Shown: positions 24,014 through 26,917 of the stretch, piece after piece | Numbering within the stretch: the first letter of the stretch is position 1 | Layout: every line of letters starts with the position of its first letter | NCBI GenBank assembly: GCA_002493945.1 | Contig: DLAL01000039.1 | Location: 1 to 26,917 of the forward strand | Origin: Porphyromonadaceae bacterium UBA7048 | GTDB taxonomy: Bacteria; Bacteroidota; Bacteroidia; Bacteroidales; Muribaculaceae | DNA: 26,917 nucleotides | Direction of reading: 5' to 3' | Notes under the pieces: generated by a model | Told to the model about the DNA's origin: nothing | Database searches by the model: none | The model's input: only the letters and a program-made list of their open reading frames with translations | Made by a program: the position numbers and the translations under genes

Positions 24014-25713
24014 CAATGTCGGTCAGTGTTCAGCGGTTCAACAATTCTTCTGATTCGCTCCAGGTCGGCCTCCGGCATGCCTGATGCGGCTACGGGGACC
24101 GCCTCGCCGTTGCCGTCGAGATACAGCGGCTCGGGTGGCCGGTAGGAGCGCGAGCAGAGCGAAAGCGTCGTGTCGAGATACGGTGTCGCGATATCCGCCG
24201 CATCGAGGACAGTGTGGAAGAGCGACGAGCTCGACGACACGTAGCGGTCGCGGTTGGCCAGAGCCGCACGGGCTTTCTCCGGATAGAGGGCGCGGTATCC
24301 GCCGGAGAACCACAGCAGCGCAGGCACATGGAGCTGATAGTACGACGGCACGGCCGATGCGTGCAGGAACAGGTTGCCGCCGTCATCGAATATGTCCTCG
24401 CCGTGGTCGCTCACGTACACCAGCGACGCGCACCGTCCGTCGGCTTCGGCCATGTCTGCCAGCGTGCGGAGCAGCCTCGAGGTAGCCACGATGGTGTTGT
24501 CGTAGGCGTTGACCAGTTCCGCTCTGTATGCCTCGCTTGCGGAGGCATAGGTGTCAGGGACGAATGTCCGCGCTTCATCATCATATCGGCTGCGGTAGTC
24601 GAAGTGCGACCCGTAGGTGTGGAGCACTATCAGCTGCCGGTCGAATCCGCGTGCCAGCTCCTCGCGCACGAGCGCCGTAAGAGAGCCGTCGCCGGCAGCG
24701 GCGTCGGTGTCGCGGACGAAGACACACGTATCAGCCTCCGCTCCGAAGAAGTCTATGAAGGAGCGGTTGCGCTGCTGGGCCGAAAACCACGCCGTGCGGT
24801 AGCCGGCCTCGCCGAAAGCCGAGACAAGGCTGCGCACACGGTATATCGAGTCGGCGTAGTGCCGCGCATCGAGGTGCGACAGCAGCAGGGGCACGCTCTT
24901 GTGCGTGGTGTTCGACTGGCTCAGCACACGGGGATATGCCACAAGTCCGTCGAGACCTACAAGGGCGCTATTGGTCGGACGTCCGTAGCCTGTCAGCTGC
25001 CAGTTGTCAGCCCTCGAGGTCTCCCCTATCACCACTATGTGAAGTCCGCGCACATCCGTGCCGCTCTTCTTCATGGCGTTGAAAGAGAAGCCGGCCGACG
25101 TCTCGCCGTATCTCTGAGTGCGGCCGTAGAAGTCGACGGCATTGCAGAGATTGGCCACGGCATTGACCGGAAATATCTCACGGACCATCACTGTACACGA
25201 CGGACGTGCCGATACAGCGATGACAGCGCCGGTGACGAGCAATACCGCTCCGGCCATCCGGCGGCCCCTCAGCGCGGCGGAGGATACGGTCCACCCCTTC
25301 GCTATGGCCCACACTCCCCAGACTATCAGAGGGATGAAGATGACCACGACGATGAGCAGCGCCGACACCAGACTATGAAGCAGCTCACTGACCTCGCCGG
25401 GATTGGTCGTGGGAAGGTTGAGCCACATATCCGACGAGATGACGAGTTCGCGGTGGAGGCAGAACAGCACTATCTGGAAGGCGCTCAGAAACATCACCGG
25501 GAACATTATCACCATGTTCCACCCTACTCTGCGCGTCACCGACATCAGCATCATATACACTCCGGCAGGAAGAATCAGCCCGAGCGCACGCACAGCCGGA
25601 GGCGCTCCCGACCACAGCGCGGTCAGGACGTCAGGCACCAGCAGCGCCGCAAGCAGCGCGGCGTCCGCCACTGAGCATCTGTTCTGCCGGAAGAAATGTG
25701 ATATACGGTTCAT
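24013..25713 (-). CDS. Phosphoethanolamine transferase, EptA-like
   Basis: Inner-membrane enzyme of 566 residues. Four to five N-terminal membrane helices (within about 15-170) are followed by a periplasmic sulfatase-fold domain. IGETSRADN (229-237) carries the metal-binding Glu231, SQSNTTHKSVP (265-275) the nucleophilic Thr270, and VSDHGEDIFDD plus LFLHAS the remaining metal ligands. The family moves phosphoethanolamine from phosphatidylethanolamine to lipid A, core sugars or other glycans, which lowers surface negative charge and often sensitivity to cationic peptides. The acceptor here cannot be read. The gene begins 7 bases after the DUF3943 stop and overlaps the phosphoesterase gene by three bases. 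Confidence 0.92.
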   Translation of the reverse strand: MNRISHFFRQNRCSVADAALLAALLVPDVLTALWSGAPPAVRALGLILPAGVYMMLMSVTRRVGWNMVIMFPVMFLSAFQIVLFCLHRELVISSDMWLNLPTTNPGEVSELLHSLVSALLIVVVIFIPLIVWGVWAIAKGWTVSSAALRGRRMAGAVLLVTGAVIAVSARPSCTVMVREIFPVNAVANLCNAVDFYGRTQRYGETSAGFSFNAMKKSGTDVRGLHIVVIGETSRADNWQLTGYGRPTNSALVGLDGLVAYPRVLSQSNTTHKSVPLLLSHLDARHYADSIYRVRSLVSAFGEAGYRTAWFSAQQRNRSFIDFFGAEADTCVFVRDTDAAAGDGSLTALVREELARGFDRQLIVLHTYGSHFDYRSRYDDEARTFVPDTYASASEAYRAELVNAYDNTIVATSRLLRTLADMAEADGRCASLVYVSDHGEDIFDDGGNLFLHASAVPSYYQLHVPALLWFSGGYRALYPEKARAALANRDRYVSSSSSLFHTVLDAADIATPYLDTTLSLCSRSYRPPEPLYLDGNGEAVPVAASGMPEADLERIRRIVEPLNTDRH

Positions 25714-25720
25714 ACTGTAG

Positions 25721-26494
25721 TCAGAATGTCAGGTTCAGGGACAGTCCGGGAGCGAAGCCTCCGGCCACAGGCACCACCAGCGACGACGACAGAGTCGCCG
25801 CAGACTTGCCTGAAGATTTCTTGCGGCACGGATTCCCGGCGAAAAGCCCTACTACTTCGTTGACAGGGTCGACCAGAAAAACCACGATATTACCCAGCAC
25901 CGACGAGCCGCAGAGACGGTAACCGTTGTCAACAATCTTGCGCTTCAACTTGTAGAAGCCTTCGCCGATGAGACTCCCCACGAGCGGTGTGATGAATATG
26001 TCCTGTATCGACGGACGCTCCATGAACGCCTCGATGCCGAACTCCCATCCTATGGTCGAGATGCACGAACAGTACAGCAGCGACTGCCACGCATTGAATC
26101 CGCAGCTGCGGGCGCCCATGTAGTAGACAGCTCCGGCATAGGGATGCAGGAGATAGTTGAAGTAGAACTTGTCATGGTCCCATTCGGGTCCTTTCTTTAT
26201 CACGTGCTTGTACCAGCGCTCGAAGAGCGGCACATCCTGCAGTTCGGCGCGGTTCCACGAGGTGGCGTCCTCGGGCAGACACTCAAGCACCAGCAGCGTA
26301 CTCACGAAGGCGCCGCTCAGCACTGCGGTATTTATCCACAGACGATGCCAGTCCGGCTCGCGGTCTGTGACCGAGTAAGGCAGCTCATAGATATTGCGGG
26401 GAGCGGGAGCGGCAGCCGGAGTCTGCGCCATGCTGTCAGACATGATGGCAATTAAGAGTATGACGGTAATTATATGTTTTGTCTTAGTATACAT
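25721..26494 (-). CDS. DUF3943 family exported protein
   Basis: Protein of 257 residues with a signal peptide (IITVILLIAIMSDSMA, cleaved near residue 23). The DUF3943 core is clear from memory: DKFYFNYLLHPYAGAVYYMG, then STIGWEFGIEAFMERPSIQD and TPLVGSLIGEGFYKLK. Several segments are hydrophobic but short, and the C-terminus ends in Phe (LNLTF), as in outer-membrane proteins. Function of the family is unknown. It is the first gene of the envelope operon, with a probable -7 box about 60 bases upstream. Confidence 0.86.
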   Translation of the reverse strand: MYTKTKHIITVILLIAIMSDSMAQTPAAAPAPRNIYELPYSVTDREPDWHRLWINTAVLSGAFVSTLLVLECLPEDATSWNRAELQDVPLFERWYKHVIKKGPEWDHDKFYFNYLLHPYAGAVYYMGARSCGFNAWQSLLYCSCISTIGWEFGIEAFMERPSIQDIFITPLVGSLIGEGFYKLKRKIVDNGYRLCGSSVLGNIVVFLVDPVNEVVGLFAGNPCRKKSSGKSAATLSSSLVVPVAGGFAPGLSLNLTF

Positions 26495-26553
26495 CGGCAG
26501 GCATTACTGTTACAAAAAAACGGGATATTGATTGTAGATTCAATCGGATGTTA

Positions 26554-26561
26554 CAAAATTA
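26554..26561 (-). promoter_or_regulatory. Probable -7 box of the envelope operon
   Basis: Minus-strand TAATTTTG at 26561-26554 matches TAnnTTTG. The implied start site lies near 26547, giving a leader of about 53 bases before the DUF3943 ATG. No TTTG sits at the ideal distance; the nearest TTG is 15 bases upstream, so the match is incomplete. TGTTACAAAA is repeated at 26508-26517 and 26549-26558. Confidence 0.4.
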
Positions 26562-26756
26562 ATAAAAACATTCGACCAATTCGGGCGCTGATGCTAAACG
26601 GACTTAATTTATGGCTAAACAGGCGACATATTCCGGCACACGCCGTCGGATATTGTGTTGACGACAGGATTCAGACCTGTATTTCCGGCAGCCGTTTTCT
26701 TCGCATATGCCCTGCCGGTGTCCTGTCAGCTTGGACGACGCCGGCATTTCCGTCCG
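26562..26756. other. Intergenic region without a recognisable gene
   Basis: Together with the leader to the left and the relic to the right, this makes about 420 bases lacking an intact gene. I see no convincing coding frame on either strand. An 8-bp inverted repeat GCCGGCAT/ATGCCGGC (26740-26747 with 26761-26768) closes its right end without a T-tract. Confidence 0.5.
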
Positions 26757-26876
26757 TCAGATGCCGGCCTCCCGGGAGTGGCGCACCATGAATATGCCCG
26801 GCACGGAGTAGGACTCGTTGGTGTAGAACGAGATTCGCGGCTGGCGGTTGGCGTCGGCCCGAAACAATATCGCATC
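26757..26876 (-). pseudogene. Short C-terminal coding relic, unidentified
   Basis: A minus-strand frame open from about 26912 to TGA at 26757-26759 has no start codon. From 26876 to the stop the codons show the strong GC preference at third positions of real genes here, while the codons before are AT-rich. The product part reads RADANRQPRISFYTNESYS, then VPGIFMVRHSREAGI. It looks like the tail of a larger exported or carbohydrate-related protein, but I cannot name the family. Confidence 0.4.
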
Positions 26877-26917
26877 AAAAACACTTAATATAGACCTGTT
26901 GGTTGAATTAGATTAGT

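Noticed and set aside
24214..25674. 486-codon plus-strand open frame opposite the phosphoethanolamine transferase
   Set aside because: The minus-strand gene has all catalytic motifs; the plus-strand product has no recognisable domain and is a codon-bias shadow.
1..26917. Mobile elements, CRISPR arrays or phage genes
   Set aside because: No transposase, integrase or repeat-spacer pattern and no terminal inverted repeats with target duplications were seen on either strand.

Overview
The window looks like chromosomal DNA of a GC-rich gut-type Bacteroidales, possibly Muribaculaceae-like; that family call is an inference. The evidence is the Bacteroidetes promoter pattern (TTTG about 20 bases before TAnnTTTG), the near absence of Shine-Dalgarno sequences, many start/stop overlaps, and protein families typical of this order (PorQ, DUF4861, DUF3943, PCMD, propeller-AraC regulators, PorT-like barrels). 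Nothing suggests a plasmid, phage, transposon or CRISPR array, and I saw no rRNA or tRNA gene.

Left part (1-6910). A GH29 alpha-L-fucosidase (minus) is divergent from a plus-strand run: porQ, cmk, ispH, a DEDDh exonuclease, a small anchored protein, an acyl-CoA-ligase-like enzyme and a 51-residue unknown protein. The two divergent promoters share a small palindrome that supplies both -33 boxes. A strong hairpin separates this run from the convergent genes that follow.

Middle (6928-12800, all minus). This looks like a decaying carbohydrate-use locus. It has a membrane-tethered propeller-AraC regulator without histidine kinase or receiver domains, a 56-codon relic of a GH43 enzyme, a GH88-type lipoprotein that lost its central catalytic part in frame, an intact DUF4861 lipoprotein and a ROK sugar kinase lacking the usual zinc motif. 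No SusC/SusD pair is present.

Right part (13096-26494). manA (plus) meets a minus-strand housekeeping and envelope block across a bidirectional terminator. The block contains: LysM/periplasmic-binding-like protein, PorT-like barrel and radA; a coiled-coil lipoprotein; dacB (PBP4), an acidic-linker protein and rsmI; and a tightly packed envelope operon of DUF3943 protein, phosphoethanolamine transferase, metallophosphoesterase lipoprotein, small outer-membrane barrel and PCMD protein, ended by a canonical terminator. The last 420 bases hold no intact gene, only a short unidentified coding relic.

The most interesting points are the in-frame gutting of the GH88 gene beside a GH43 relic, the kinase-less regulator, a nested hairpin element upstream of manA, and the five-gene envelope operon combining lipid-head-group transfer with poorly characterised outer-membrane families. 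I do not see a clear-cut new defence or mobile system.
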